Both the position numbers and the translations under genes were made by a program. DNA of 64,000 bases from Paeniglutamicibacter sp. Y32M11. Its GTDB lineage: Bacteria; Actinomycetota; Actinomycetes; Actinomycetales; Micrococcaceae. Positions 27,034 through 42,308 of the stretch are shown piece after piece. Under the pieces are notes generated by a model that had not been told where the DNA came from, did no database searches, and saw only the letters and a program-made list of their open reading frames with translations. The stretch's first letter is position 1, and each line of letters begins with the position of its first letter. The stretch lies in NCBI RefSeq assembly GCF_019285735.1, contig NZ_CP079107.1, positions 248,001 through 312,000 on the forward strand. The letters are read 5' to 3'.

Positions 27034-28449
27034 TTAGGCATCGATGACCAAATCGGTCAGTGCGCTCGAGCAGCAGGGAAGGAACTTGCCCGCCTCGATT
27101 TCCCGGGCGCGGATACCGCCCTGATGGTTCATCTCCACGTCTCCGGAAAGCTTGACGATTTTGCAGGATCCGCACATGCCTTCCTGGCAGTTCGCTCCGA
27201 TCTTGACACCTGCCCGTTTGGCCACCCCGAGAATGTGCTCCTCGGGGTCGATACGCACGTTGATGCCGGTTCGCACGAAGGACAACGTGAGGCTCCCCGT
27301 GCCAACGGAGTCGAACGTCGAGATGTCGGGCAAACCGGCGTCCGGTAGTTCTTCCGAACCACCGGAAGATGAATTGGCGTCCTCCTCGATCGAGTCAACC
27401 GTTTCGAGCGGCAGGCCCGTGGCTTCTAGGGTTCCCTCGTTGTCATAGCCCGGTTCATAGAGTCCGAACGCCACGGGCTGGCCTTCGTAGTAATCTTCTG
27501 CCGACTCCGCGATTTCTTCGGCGATTTCCTCGGCAATGTCCACTGCCAGCGCGATCTCCGCCTGGTATTCGAGGATCGTCTGGCGGTCTCCGGAGAAGAA
27601 TTCCATGTGAATGGAGGTGTCATCGACGCCGACTTCATTCAAGAGTTCGGTAGCGGTGTTCAGGTACCCCTCGGGGCCGCAGGCATAGACCTGGCGTCCG
27701 TTGGCATCGGGGGCTACCTCATCGAGCATTGCCGCGGTTAGCCTTCCGGTAAGCCCTTCCCATCCTTCTGACTTGCTGCGATTGCCGAGTGAGTAGAAAA
27801 CTTTCACACGCGAATCAACGGAGGCGATATATGCCAATTCCTGGTGGAAGCCGAAGCCTCCGGCCTCGGCACCGTGATAGAGGACTACGACGTCGGCTTG
27901 TCCCGGCAGGGAGTGAATGGTCCGCAGCATCGACATGATGGGAGTGATGCCGGCACCCGCGGCCAGCAAGAGGTATCGTGCCCGTCTATCGGCGTCGGGT
28001 AGGTGGAAGGCGCCGACAGGTCCGAGCATGTCGAGGATCGTGCCCGGCTTGACGTTTTCGTGAACCCACGGTGAGACCAGCCCCGCCGGATCGCGCTTGA
28101 CCGTGACGCTAAAGGTCCACGGCTCGGTAGGTGAACTGGACAGCGAATAGCTGCGGTCTACCGGGTCCTGTTCCTCGCCATTCACGGGAAAGGCGATGTT
28201 CAGATACTGGCCGGCTCGAAATGCCAGTGGTGCACCGTCGGAGCGGCGGAATAAGAAGGTCTTCATTCCGCCGACTTCTGGAATCGTCTCAACACATTCT
28301 GCCGTGAATTCCTGCGGATGCCAGGGCCCCAGGGCTCGTGCGGCACCGGCAGGCCCGTCGGTGGTCCCCATGACTCTGTTCCATGGCATTTCAAGCCCAC
28401 GGATGCGCTGCGGTTCCTGAACTGCGGCGATGGTCGTGCTGGAGATCAT
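27034..28449 (-). CDS. gbcB: Glycine betaine monooxygenase reductase component
   Basis: The 471-residue reductase is FAD plus plant-type ferredoxin. The FAD domain has RSYS near 99-102, the NAD domain has LLLAAGAGITPIMSMLRTI (161-179) and YACGPEGYL (255-263). The C-terminal [2Fe-2S] has Cys421, Cys426, Cys429 and a Cys at 459 or 460. It passes NADH electrons to the Rieske oxygenase GbcA. Residues about 291-384 between the two domains form an unusually long acidic, Ser/Gly-rich linker (AEEIAEEIAESAEDYY, EEDANSSSGGSEELPD). The start overlaps the gbcA stop by 4 bp, so the two are coupled. fdhA lies downstream on the same strand. Confidence 0.9.
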   Translation of the reverse strand: MISSTTIAAVQEPQRIRGLEMPWNRVMGTTDGPAGAARALGPWHPQEFTAECVETIPEVGGMKTFLFRRSDGAPLAFRAGQYLNIAFPVNGEEQDPVDRSYSLSSSPTEPWTFSVTVKRDPAGLVSPWVHENVKPGTILDMLGPVGAFHLPDADRRARYLLLAAGAGITPIMSMLRTIHSLPGQADVVVLYHGAEAGGFGFHQELAYIASVDSRVKVFYSLGNRSKSEGWEGLTGRLTAAMLDEVAPDANGRQVYACGPEGYLNTATELLNEVGVDDTSIHMEFFSGDRQTILEYQAEIALAVDIAEEIAEEIAESAEDYYEGQPVAFGLYEPGYDNEGTLEATGLPLETVDSIEEDANSSSGGSEELPDAGLPDISTFDSVGTGSLTLSFVRTGINVRIDPEEHILGVAKRAGVKIGANCQEGMCGSCKIVKLSGDVEMNHQGGIRAREIEAGKFLPCCSSALTDLVIDA

Positions 28450-29750
28450 GCCAAGTGCTCCTGCACGCGCTGGATGTACCAGTTGATGAATGCCTCGACC
28501 TGGTATTCACTCTTCATGTAAGGGCCTGGCTCGTAGACCGGGCTGCTCGCGCCCTTCTGGCACAGCTCCACGAACGCCTTGTCCTGCAGGTTCGTCTGCT
28601 TCCAGGTGTGGGTGAGCTTCTCGAGGTCGTAATCCTTGCCTTCGACGGCGTCGTCGGCCACCAACCAGGTGGTGCGCACCAGGGTTTGGTGCTCATTAAC
28701 GGGGAATACGGCGAACGTGACGACGTGGTCACCGAGGAAGTGGAACCAGCTATTGGGTTGCAGGTGCATTGAGCAGCGACCGAGCCGGAAGTCGCGCAGG
28801 TCCCCGAGCAGTTTCTTAGAGAGCCGGTGCCCGTCTGGCGAGAACGATTCGCCATCACCGTCGAGGGATTCGCGTGAGATACGAATCCCGGCCACGCGGG
28901 TGTCGAGCTCCTCCACGACCTCAAAGGGAAGGCCGTAGCGCCGGCAACGATCTTCGAGTGCGGCTTGGGCCGCCTTGTTGCGGTCCCACACCTCTTCAAG
29001 GTGGGGTGGGATGAGGCCCTCCGTCAGGCCCCAAGTGGGAAAGAGGGAGCAGGCGAGTTCCGGGTGCCCATCGCAGTGGTAGCACTCCCGGTTATTCTCC
29101 ATGACGAGCTTCCAGTTGCCCTCTTCAATGATGTTCTGCTGGTAGGCAATCTTCGACTTCGACAGATCGTGGGGTGCAAGGTAGGGCTCAAAAATCTTCG
29201 CGGTATCGTCGAAGTCTGCCGGAGGTTCATCGGCGATGCAGACGAAGATGAGTCCGGCGTCGACGCGGCTGTGGGCGCGCTTGAGGCCGAAGCAGCTCTT
29301 GTCGAATTTGGTTTCACCGGGGGCGGAGGCATGAATCAAATCGCCATTGGGTGAGTAGGTCCAGGAGTGATAGCCGCAGACCAAGTTGCCGGTGGTCCCG
29401 GTGGACTTGGTGAGGACCCGGGCTCCGCGGTGGCGGCATACGTTGTGCATGACGTTCACTCCGCCATCGTCATTGCGCAGCACGATCAAGGAGTAGGGCC
29501 CGTAATCAAGAGTCACGTAGTCACCGGGCTCCGGGAGTTCTGCAACGCTCGCGGCAAAGATCCAGTGCTGGCCGAAGATGGCCTGCATATCGATGCTGAA
29601 GATCGTCTGATCGGTGTAGAACGGTGCGTCGAGGGAGTAGCCTTCGCGTCGGTATTCGAACAGTTCGGTGATCTCGGCGAGCTGCTGCGCAGTTAATGAC
29701 GACGCGAGTTTGCCGCGTGAATTAACTGGCACGTTCACTGAAGCAGCCAT
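28446..29750 (-). CDS. gbcA: Glycine betaine monooxygenase, Rieske oxygenase component
   Basis: The 434-residue Rieske non-heme iron oxygenase has the Rieske motif C105-x-H107...C125-x2-H128 in NVCRHRGARVL and LVCGYHSWTY. The mononuclear-iron region is GNWKLVMENNRECYHCDGHPEL. Overall organisation, the NREC-YHC segment and the pairing with a ferredoxin reductase fit GbcA, which demethylates glycine betaine to dimethylglycine plus formaldehyde. Stachydrine or carnitine oxygenases are related alternatives, but dimethylglycine oxidase nearby favours betaine. The ATG at 29750 is preceded by GAGGAG at 8 nt. The longer frame upstream lacks family similarity. It is divergent from a LysR regulator. 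Confidence 0.9.
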   Translation of the reverse strand: MAASVNVPVNSRGKLASSLTAQQLAEITELFEYRREGYSLDAPFYTDQTIFSIDMQAIFGQHWIFAASVAELPEPGDYVTLDYGPYSLIVLRNDDGGVNVMHNVCRHRGARVLTKSTGTTGNLVCGYHSWTYSPNGDLIHASAPGETKFDKSCFGLKRAHSRVDAGLIFVCIADEPPADFDDTAKIFEPYLAPHDLSKSKIAYQQNIIEEGNWKLVMENNRECYHCDGHPELACSLFPTWGLTEGLIPPHLEEVWDRNKAAQAALEDRCRRYGLPFEVVEELDTRVAGIRISRESLDGDGESFSPDGHRLSKKLLGDLRDFRLGRCSMHLQPNSWFHFLGDHVVTFAVFPVNEHQTLVRTTWLVADDAVEGKDYDLEKLTHTWKQTNLQDKAFVELCQKGASSPVYEPGPYMKSEYQVEAFINWYIQRVQEHLA

Positions 29751-29896
29751 GGTGTTTACTCCTCGGAGGAATGGAATAGATAGATTGCCCCGCAGCGGTG
29801 TCGAGCGTCGTTGCATTAGGAGCCGTTGAAATCGTTCTACTCCTGAGATTAGGGATCCCCGACCTGCAATAAAAGCGCAAGATTGTGGAGGTAATG

Positions 29897-30844
29897 GTGC
29901 ACAATATGTGCATGATCGATCCACGACTCACCACGCTCAGAGTGTTCGCTCGATGCGGCACCGTTGGGGCAACCGCCGAGCTCACGGGCTACTCGCCTTC
30001 GGCGGTCTCCGCGCAGCTGCGAGAACTGCAGCGTGTGCTCGGAATGCAGTTGCTCACGAAGGACGGGCGGGGTGTACGGCTGACGGCCACCGGCCGATTC
30101 TTGGTGGCGGGCTCCGACGCGTTGATCACGGAATGGGAGCAGCTGCGGGCCGCCGCTCTGGAGGCTGGAGACCAGGTGCAGTCCCATTTTGGGCTTGGCG
30201 GTTTTTCCACCGCGGCCGCTCAATTGCTCGCGCCGTTGGCGGCGGCTCTGCGGAAGTCACGTCCCTTGGTGGAAGTGCAGGTACTCGAGGCGAATCCAGA
30301 TCGCTGCTTCGATTTGCTCGTTGCCGAGCGAATCGACCTAGCGGTTATTGTTGCCATGCAATCCGAGACGCACGTTGAGGAAGATCCACGCTTCGAGCAG
30401 ACGACCCTGCTGAACGATCCACTGGATGTGATCCTTCCTTCCGATCATCGCTTAGCCGCACGTGAAACGGTGACGCTCGAAGAGTTGGCGACGGAGCCGT
30501 GGATTACCGAAGCTCCTGGGTCGACCTATCATTCCCTGTTCGCCGCCGCCTTCACGGCAGTCGGTGTGACTCCGCGGATTGCTCATGAAGCCGTCGAGTG
30601 GGAGACCCAGATCGCCTTTGTCGGCGCGGGAATGGGCGTGGGCCTGCTGCCCCGCTTGGCACGCATCGGAAGTGCCGAGAACGTGACTCGCCTGCGCATC
30701 TCGGGGCAGGGACAGCCCAGACGCAGGATTGTCGCGGCTGTGCGCAAGGGCAGTATCGACTCACCACTCATCAAGGAATCCCTCGGCATCTTGCAAGCCC
30801 GGGCGAAGCGAATCCTCACAGAACGGTTGGAAGAGGAAGTCTAG
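29897..30844 (+). CDS. LysR-family regulator divergent from gbcAB
   Basis: The regulator is about 315 residues. The N-terminal winged HTH is LTTLRVFARCGTVGATAELTGYSPSAVSAQLRELQRVLGMQLLTKDGRGVRLT, and the effector-binding domain follows (ERIDLAVIVAM, LPSDHRLA, EWETQIAFVGAGMGVGLLP). The start is ambiguous: GGAGG at 29887-29891 best fits GTG at 29897, while ATGs at 29894, 29906 and 29912 are in frame. A perfect palindrome TGCACA-ATA-TGTGCA overlaps these codons, suggesting autoregulation. Being divergent from gbcAB, it is the prime candidate activator of the betaine genes. Pseudomonads use the AraC-type GbdR instead. Confidence 0.9.
   Translation: MHNMCMIDPRLTTLRVFARCGTVGATAELTGYSPSAVSAQLRELQRVLGMQLLTKDGRGVRLTATGRFLVAGSDALITEWEQLRAAALEAGDQVQSHFGLGGFSTAAAQLLAPLAAALRKSRPLVEVQVLEANPDRCFDLLVAERIDLAVIVAMQSETHVEEDPRFEQTTLLNDPLDVILPSDHRLAARETVTLEELATEPWITEAPGSTYHSLFAAAFTAVGVTPRIAHEAVEWETQIAFVGAGMGVGLLPRLARIGSAENVTRLRISGQGQPRRRIVAAVRKGSIDSPLIKESLGILQARAKRILTERLEEEV
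29898..29912. promoter_or_regulatory. Candidate LysR operator over the lysR start
   Basis: TGCACAATATGTGCA is a perfect 6-bp inverted repeat with a 3-bp centre. Its size and place in the divergent gbcA/lysR intergenic region fit a LysR-type recognition site used for autoregulation. Confidence 0.5.
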
Positions 30845-31616
30845 GGACTCGTGCCGAGAGGTTCACCCTTGCTTACTAGTCAAGTCGGGGGTGCTGTGCC
30901 CCCAGGAGGAAAATCACGCGATGCTGCCGGGGGCTCGTGACCCAGTATCCGGTGTGGCTCTTTGACGTGGATGTCTCCGCCGAGAGGCGCGGAATCGCAT
31001 CGATAAAATCATGGCGGCCGATGTCTCTGTGGGGCTGCCCGGAGGGGTTTACCCAGCGATTGCTGGGGCGATATCCCAGCCCCAGGTGAAGTCGCATCCC
31101 TGGTTGAGCGATCGAGCGATTATTTTTCCAGCATGACGATCGTCTTATTTTGCACGCCCGCTTCATGGGCCAAAAAACCCTTGACTTTTGTTCGTGACGT
31201 GAGCCACGATTGTTGCTCGAGACGCATGCTGTTGATTGATGCGAAACTATTTGACCACTTTTGATGCCCCACCAGCTTTGGAAACGGACGAGACGAGTGC
31301 GAGGTAGCGGATGCAGGCTGAGTCACAGCTCACGGGCAGAAGATCTGGAGTGCAGTCGATATAGCCTCCGACTAAATGCGAGCCACGACAGTTTGCTTGC
31401 GGACCGAGGAGCTCGGGCAAAATACCGCCCCGACTTTGCCGTTCGTTTTCATCAATAAGAACCCTGCGGACGATGCAGCAATCGTGAATTGAAAAACCTC
31501 CCAACAACTGACCCCTCTGCCCGAACAACAACCCGGCGAAAGGCGCATCGCTTCCACCCCACGGCACCACCTGGCTCCAAAGACGCAACTCGCATCCCCA
31601 GTCAAAGGAAAATCCC
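30845..31616. other. 772-bp gene-free region upstream of the BCCT gene
   Basis: No convincing gene is present. GGGGG/CCCCC at 30887-30903 may end the lysR transcript. The dyad GCTGGG (31062-31067) / CCCAGC (31075-31080) is a possible operator. A 41-codon ORF at 31011-31136 has no recognised similarity and no clear ribosome site. It does not match the glycine riboswitch consensus. AAGGAAAA just before the ATG at 31617 is the BCCT ribosome site. Confidence 0.45.
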
Positions 31617-33497
31617 ATGGCAGTGAACACCGACGAACACATGTCCGACGAACCGGACGGCCCGGACACAGAACTGGCTGAAGACCCGGAAACGGTGCTT
31701 CCACCTCCCGATGACACCGCGATTCTGCAGGAGTTAAAGGACAGCGAATTGGAGCGGAAGGCAACTCGCATGATTCCGCGATTGCCCGAGGGTTTGGACA
31801 AAGTGACCTTTGGTGTTGCTGGGGTGTTTGCGCTCGCCTTTGTCATCTGGGGGCTAGTAAACACCGATTCTCTCTCGTCCGCCTCTAACGCGGCGCTCTC
31901 CTGGGTCACCGAAAACACTGGCTGGTTCTTTGTCTCCTTGGCCTCCTTCTTCGTAATTTTCGTGCTGTGGCTGGCGCTGGGACGATTCGGAAACATCCCA
32001 TTGGGCCGCGACGGTGAGAAACCCGAATTCCGCACTATCTCCTGGATATCCATGATGTTCAGTGCCGGAATGGGCATCGGACTGGTCTTCTACGGCGTTG
32101 CCGAACCTCTTTATCACTATGTCTCCCCGCCACCGGGAACTGTAGATGGGAGCACCCCCGAGGCCATCCAGACGGCCATGGCAACCTCCATCTTCCACTG
32201 GAGTATCCACCCGTGGGCGATGTTCGCGGTGGTCGGCATAGCGATGGCGTACTCCACCTTCCGGCTCGGACGTCGTCAGCTGATCTCCTCGGCTTTCACC
32301 TCGTTATTCGGGGCTAAGGTCGACGGTCCCGCGGGCAAAATTGTCAACATCTTGGCCATCTTCGCCACGCTTTTTGGCACTGCCGCCTCACTGGGTCTCG
32401 GGGCCATGCAAATCGCCAGCGGCGTTGAATTTAATGGCTGGGTAGGAAAAGTCGGTTCGCCCGTGCTGGTCGGGGTCATCACGATACTGACCGTCGCCTT
32501 TGTGCTCTCCGCCATCTCGGGCATTTCCCGCGGCATTCAATGGCTGTCGAACATCAACATGGTCCTGGCCTTGCTGCTGGCGGTACTGGTCTTCGTGCTG
32601 GGACCCACGTTACTGATTCTCAATCTGATTCCTTCGGCCATTGGTGACTTTGTCCGGGATTTACCCACCATGGCCTCGCGCACCGAATCGGCCGGCGACG
32701 AAGCTGTTCGGGAATGGATGTCCGGCTGGACCATCTTCTACTGGGCTTGGTGGGTATCTTGGGCGCCGTTCGTGGGCATGTTCATCGCACGAATTAGCCG
32801 CGGACGTACCATCCGCCAATTTGTTACCGGCGTGCTGTTGGTTCCGAGCCTGGTGTCAGTGATCTGGTTCTCGATCTTCGGCGGAGCAGCATTTGACGTC
32901 CAGCTCAAGGCGGAAGCTTCCGGCGGGGCCACCGGTTCGATGGTGACAATGATCGATGGGAAACCGTCCATCAACTTCGAGGGCGCCATGTTTGACCTGA
33001 TTCAGCATTTGGGTGTTTCCCCCGGCGTGACGTTGGCTATCGCCATTCTCGGCATGGTACTGGTGGGCATCTTCTTCGTCACGGGTGCCGATTCGGCCTC
33101 GATTGTTATGGGCTCCCTCAGCACCAACGGGCGCATGGAGCCGGCGAAGGGTGTGGTCATTTTCTGGGGCGTGTTGACCGGTGCGGTGGCAGCAATCATG
33201 CTGCTGGCCGGTGGAGACGATCCCGGGCAGGCGCTGAACGGACTGAAAAATATCACGATCGTCTCAGCACTGCCCTTTGCCGTTGTCATGTTCATCCTGT
33301 GCATCGCACTGGTCAAGGACCTGCGTCGTGACCCGTTGGCTTTGCGCAAGAAGTTGGCGGACTCGGTCGTCGAACGGGCCATCCGGACCGCCGTTGACGA
33401 ACATGGCGGGGTGCCCTTCGAACTGGTGACCAAACACGACTGCACGGACGCCTGTGATGTCGAGGGTCGCTGTCCGGCCCGCGGCAACGAAGCATAA
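31617..33497 (+). CDS. BCCT-family glycine betaine/choline/carnitine transporter
   Basis: The 626-residue transporter has an acidic N-terminal tail of about 50 residues and 12 predicted helices. Hallmarks are SAGMGIGLVFYGVAEPLYHYVSPP (Gly-rich unwound helix 1), HWSIHPWAMFAVVGIAMAYSTFR and the FYWAWWVSWAPFVGMFIARISRGRTIRQF signature with the Trp/Tyr box. In this locus the substrate is most likely glycine betaine or dimethylglycine, taken up with Na+. Whether it responds to osmolarity like BetP is unclear. The C-terminus ends in an unusual Cys-containing tail with C-x3-C-x5-C (HDCTDACDVEGRCP). It is followed 47 bp later by purU and then dmg on the same strand. Confidence 0.92.
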   Translation: MAVNTDEHMSDEPDGPDTELAEDPETVLPPPDDTAILQELKDSELERKATRMIPRLPEGLDKVTFGVAGVFALAFVIWGLVNTDSLSSASNAALSWVTENTGWFFVSLASFFVIFVLWLALGRFGNIPLGRDGEKPEFRTISWISMMFSAGMGIGLVFYGVAEPLYHYVSPPPGTVDGSTPEAIQTAMATSIFHWSIHPWAMFAVVGIAMAYSTFRLGRRQLISSAFTSLFGAKVDGPAGKIVNILAIFATLFGTAASLGLGAMQIASGVEFNGWVGKVGSPVLVGVITILTVAFVLSAISGISRGIQWLSNINMVLALLLAVLVFVLGPTLLILNLIPSAIGDFVRDLPTMASRTESAGDEAVREWMSGWTIFYWAWWVSWAPFVGMFIARISRGRTIRQFVTGVLLVPSLVSVIWFSIFGGAAFDVQLKAEASGGATGSMVTMIDGKPSINFEGAMFDLIQHLGVSPGVTLAIAILGMVLVGIFFVTGADSASIVMGSLSTNGRMEPAKGVVIFWGVLTGAVAAIMLLAGGDDPGQALNGLKNITIVSALPFAVVMFILCIALVKDLRRDPLALRKKLADSVVERAIRTAVDEHGGVPFELVTKHDCTDACDVEGRCPARGNEA

Positions 33498-33544
33498 AAA
33501 ATCAGCACAACTCACGGAACACTATCTAACCAAGGGAGAAAAAC

Positions 33545-36963
<3,419 letters not shown>

Positions 36964-36991
36964 CCGCGGCAGGCGCGCGGTGCCTGGCTGC

Positions 36992-37654
36992 CTAGGAAGC
37001 GGAAATCGGTTCCGAGGTGGTGCGCGGGGTGCGCACCAGAGGAGCGACGGGGGCCGTCGGAGCGGTATTGCGGCGGCCCTCGATGGCCCGTGCCAGGGTG
37101 ACCTCGTCGGCGTACTCGAGGTCCCCGCCCACCGGCAAGCCGGAGGCCAGGCGGGAGATCTTGATGCCCAGCGGACGCAGCGTGCGCACCAAATAGGTGG
37201 CGGTGGCCTCGCCCTCGAGGTTCGGGTCGGTGGCCAGAATGATCTCGGTGATGCGCTCGTCGCCCAAGCGCGTGATCAGTTCACGGATGTGCAGCTGCTC
37301 CGGGCCGATGCCATTAATCGGATTGATGGCCCCGCCGAGCACGTGATAGCGCCCGTTAAAGGCGCGGGAACGCTCGATGGCCACCACGTCCTTCGACTCC
37401 TCAACCACACAGATGATCTCATCGCTGCGGCGTTCGTCGCGGCACAAGGTGCAGGTCTCGGCCTCCGAGACGTTGAAGCAGATGGTGCAGAACTTCACGC
37501 GTTCCTTGACCACGGAGATGGCCTCGGAGAGGCGCTTCATGTCCTCGGCGTCCGCCTCCAAGATGTGGAAGGCAATGCGCTGGGCCGACTTGGGGCCGAT
37601 GCCCGGGAGCCTGCCCAATTCGTCAATCAGTTCCTGAACTGCGCCTTCGTACAC
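36992..37654 (-). CDS. recR: Recombination mediator RecR
   Basis: The 220-residue protein has the N-terminal helix-hairpin-helix ([24 protein letters not shown]), a four-Cys zinc finger ([17 protein letters not shown]), and the Toprim core ([20 protein letters not shown]) followed by the Walker-like [27 protein letters not shown]. It acts with RecO and RecF in loading RecA at gaps. About 20 extra Pro/Thr-rich residues extend the C-terminus beyond the usual end. The start is a GTG. It lies downstream of dnaX on the same strand, the common dnaX-recR arrangement, without the YbaB gene in between. Confidence 0.96.
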   Translation of the reverse strand: MYEGAVQELIDELGRLPGIGPKSAQRIAFHILEADAEDMKRLSEAISVVKERVKFCTICFNVSEAETCTLCRDERRSDEIICVVEESKDVVAIERSRAFNGRYHVLGGAINPINGIGPEQLHIRELITRLGDERITEIILATDPNLEGEATATYLVRTLRPLGIKISRLASGLPVGGDLEYADEVTLARAIEGRRNTAPTAPVAPLVRTPRTTSEPISAS

Positions 37655-37746
37655 TTGGATTCACACTGCCTAATCTTGCTGTTCCTTGCAATTACGTACC
37701 GTGAAGCAGACACTACACGCTCACTCCGACGCTAGACGGGGGTGGA

Positions 37747-41174
<3,428 letters not shown>

Positions 41175-41178
<4 letters not shown>

Positions 41179-42095
41179 GATGGCCACCCTATCGGTTTTC
41201 CGGTGCCAAGGGCATTCGGATCGGTTGAGAATACCCACGGGTCGGTGGGCAATAATGCGGGATCAAAGGCCGTCAGCGCCTCCTGAAGCGAGCCCGTGGG
41301 CAATCCCAGTGAGGTCAGAATCATGGCCCGGGCTGCCTCAACGTTGATGCCAGATGCCGCCAGCTGGGCAAGCGTGACAGCACCATCACGTTTGGCCAGA
41401 CGCCTTCCGTCGGCGTTCAGCGCCAGCGGGACATGGGCATACGTTGGCGGCTGGTAGTCCATTAGCTGCGCCAAATACGACTGCCGTGGGGCTGAAGAGA
41501 GTAGGTCATCGCCACGGACAACCTGATCGATGTTTTGTGCCCCGTCATCAACGACCACTGCCAAGTTGTAGGCGGGGACCCCATCATTGCGCAGCACCAC
41601 AAAGTCATCAACGACGCCCGTATACGAACCGTGCAACTCGTCGTAGATCGTGAAGCTGTCCACCTCGGTACGCAGTCGAAGGGCGGCCGGGCGCAACTCG
41701 CGCTTGGCGGCTCGACCCGCCTCGGTGAGGTTTCGGCAAGTCCCGGGGTAGGTGCCGGGGGCGCCATGCGGAGCGCTGGAGGCTTCGGCGATGTCCCGAC
41801 GGGTGCAGAAACATTCATAGAGCAGGCCGCGAATGCGCAGGTCCGAGATGGCCTGGGCGTAAAGCTCGGAACGTTCGGATTGCCTGACGATTTCGCCGTC
41901 CCAGACAAGTCCAATGGCCGCGAGGTCGGCCAGCTGGAGGGATTCGGCGCCGGCGCGGGCCCGGTCAAGATCCTCGACCCGCATCAGGAACGTGCGGTGG
42001 GTTGAACGGGCGAAAAGCCAGGCCAAGATCGCCGTTCGGAGGTTACCAAGATGCAGTTCCCCTGACGGGCTCGGGGCAAACCGTCCGGCACCCAT
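41175..42095 (-). CDS. gluQ: tRNA glutamyl-Q(34) synthetase
   Basis: The 306-residue GluRS paralogue lacks the anticodon-binding domain. The HIGH-like motif is PSGELHLGNLRTAILAWL, zinc-type residues are CFCTRRD...CR, and the KMSKS-like motif is RLAKRDGA. It charges glutamate onto queuosine at position 34 of tRNA-Asp. AAGGAG lies 6 nt before the ATG. The stop overlaps the dnaX GTG in a GTGA, so dnaX is translated by coupling, an unusual partner for gluQ. Confidence 0.93.
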
Positions 42096-42163
42096 GAACT
42101 ACTCCTTTTCGCCCTTCGGCTCCGCGAAGAAATCGGTCATCAATTCCCCGGGCAGATAGTAAA

Positions 42164-42251
42164 GGCCCCTCATGCACCTGCCAGAGCCCATCTACCCTTG
42201 CTACCTTCCGGTCCTGGGGGAGTTCAACAGGATGACACCACATGAGGGGCC
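42164..42251 (-). ncRNA. ffs: Signal recognition particle RNA, small bacterial type
   Basis: On the minus strand the sequence reads GTGTCATCCTGTTGAACTCC, CCAGGACCGGAAGGTAGCAA and GGGTAGATGGGCTCTGGCAG. The CCGGAAGG tetraloop region and AGCAAGGG internal loop are the universal SRP RNA domain IV. The closing stem is GGCCCCTCATG (42241-42251) with CATGAGGGGCC (42164-42174). The RNA is about 88 nt, slightly more if flanking bases are included. It binds Ffh to form the SRP for membrane protein targeting. Confidence 0.95.
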
Positions 42252-42308
42252 GACAAGTAGTCTACCCGAGGTAGGCCCTTGCCCCGAAATCCACTTTCTT
42301 GGAGCCAC

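Noticed and set aside
28446-29924. Longer 492-residue version of GbcA
   Set aside because: The first 58 residues have no family character, and a good GAGGAG site supports the ATG at 29750.
30845-31616. Glycine riboswitch upstream of the BCCT gene
   Set aside because: The conserved GGAAACTCTCAGG and CCGAAGGAGCAA cores are absent there. They occur only at 59.8-60.0 kb.
31247-32077. 276-codon minus-strand frame at the BCCT gene start
   Set aside because: Most of it lies opposite the well-supported BCCT gene. Ser-rich low-complexity translation and no start signals.
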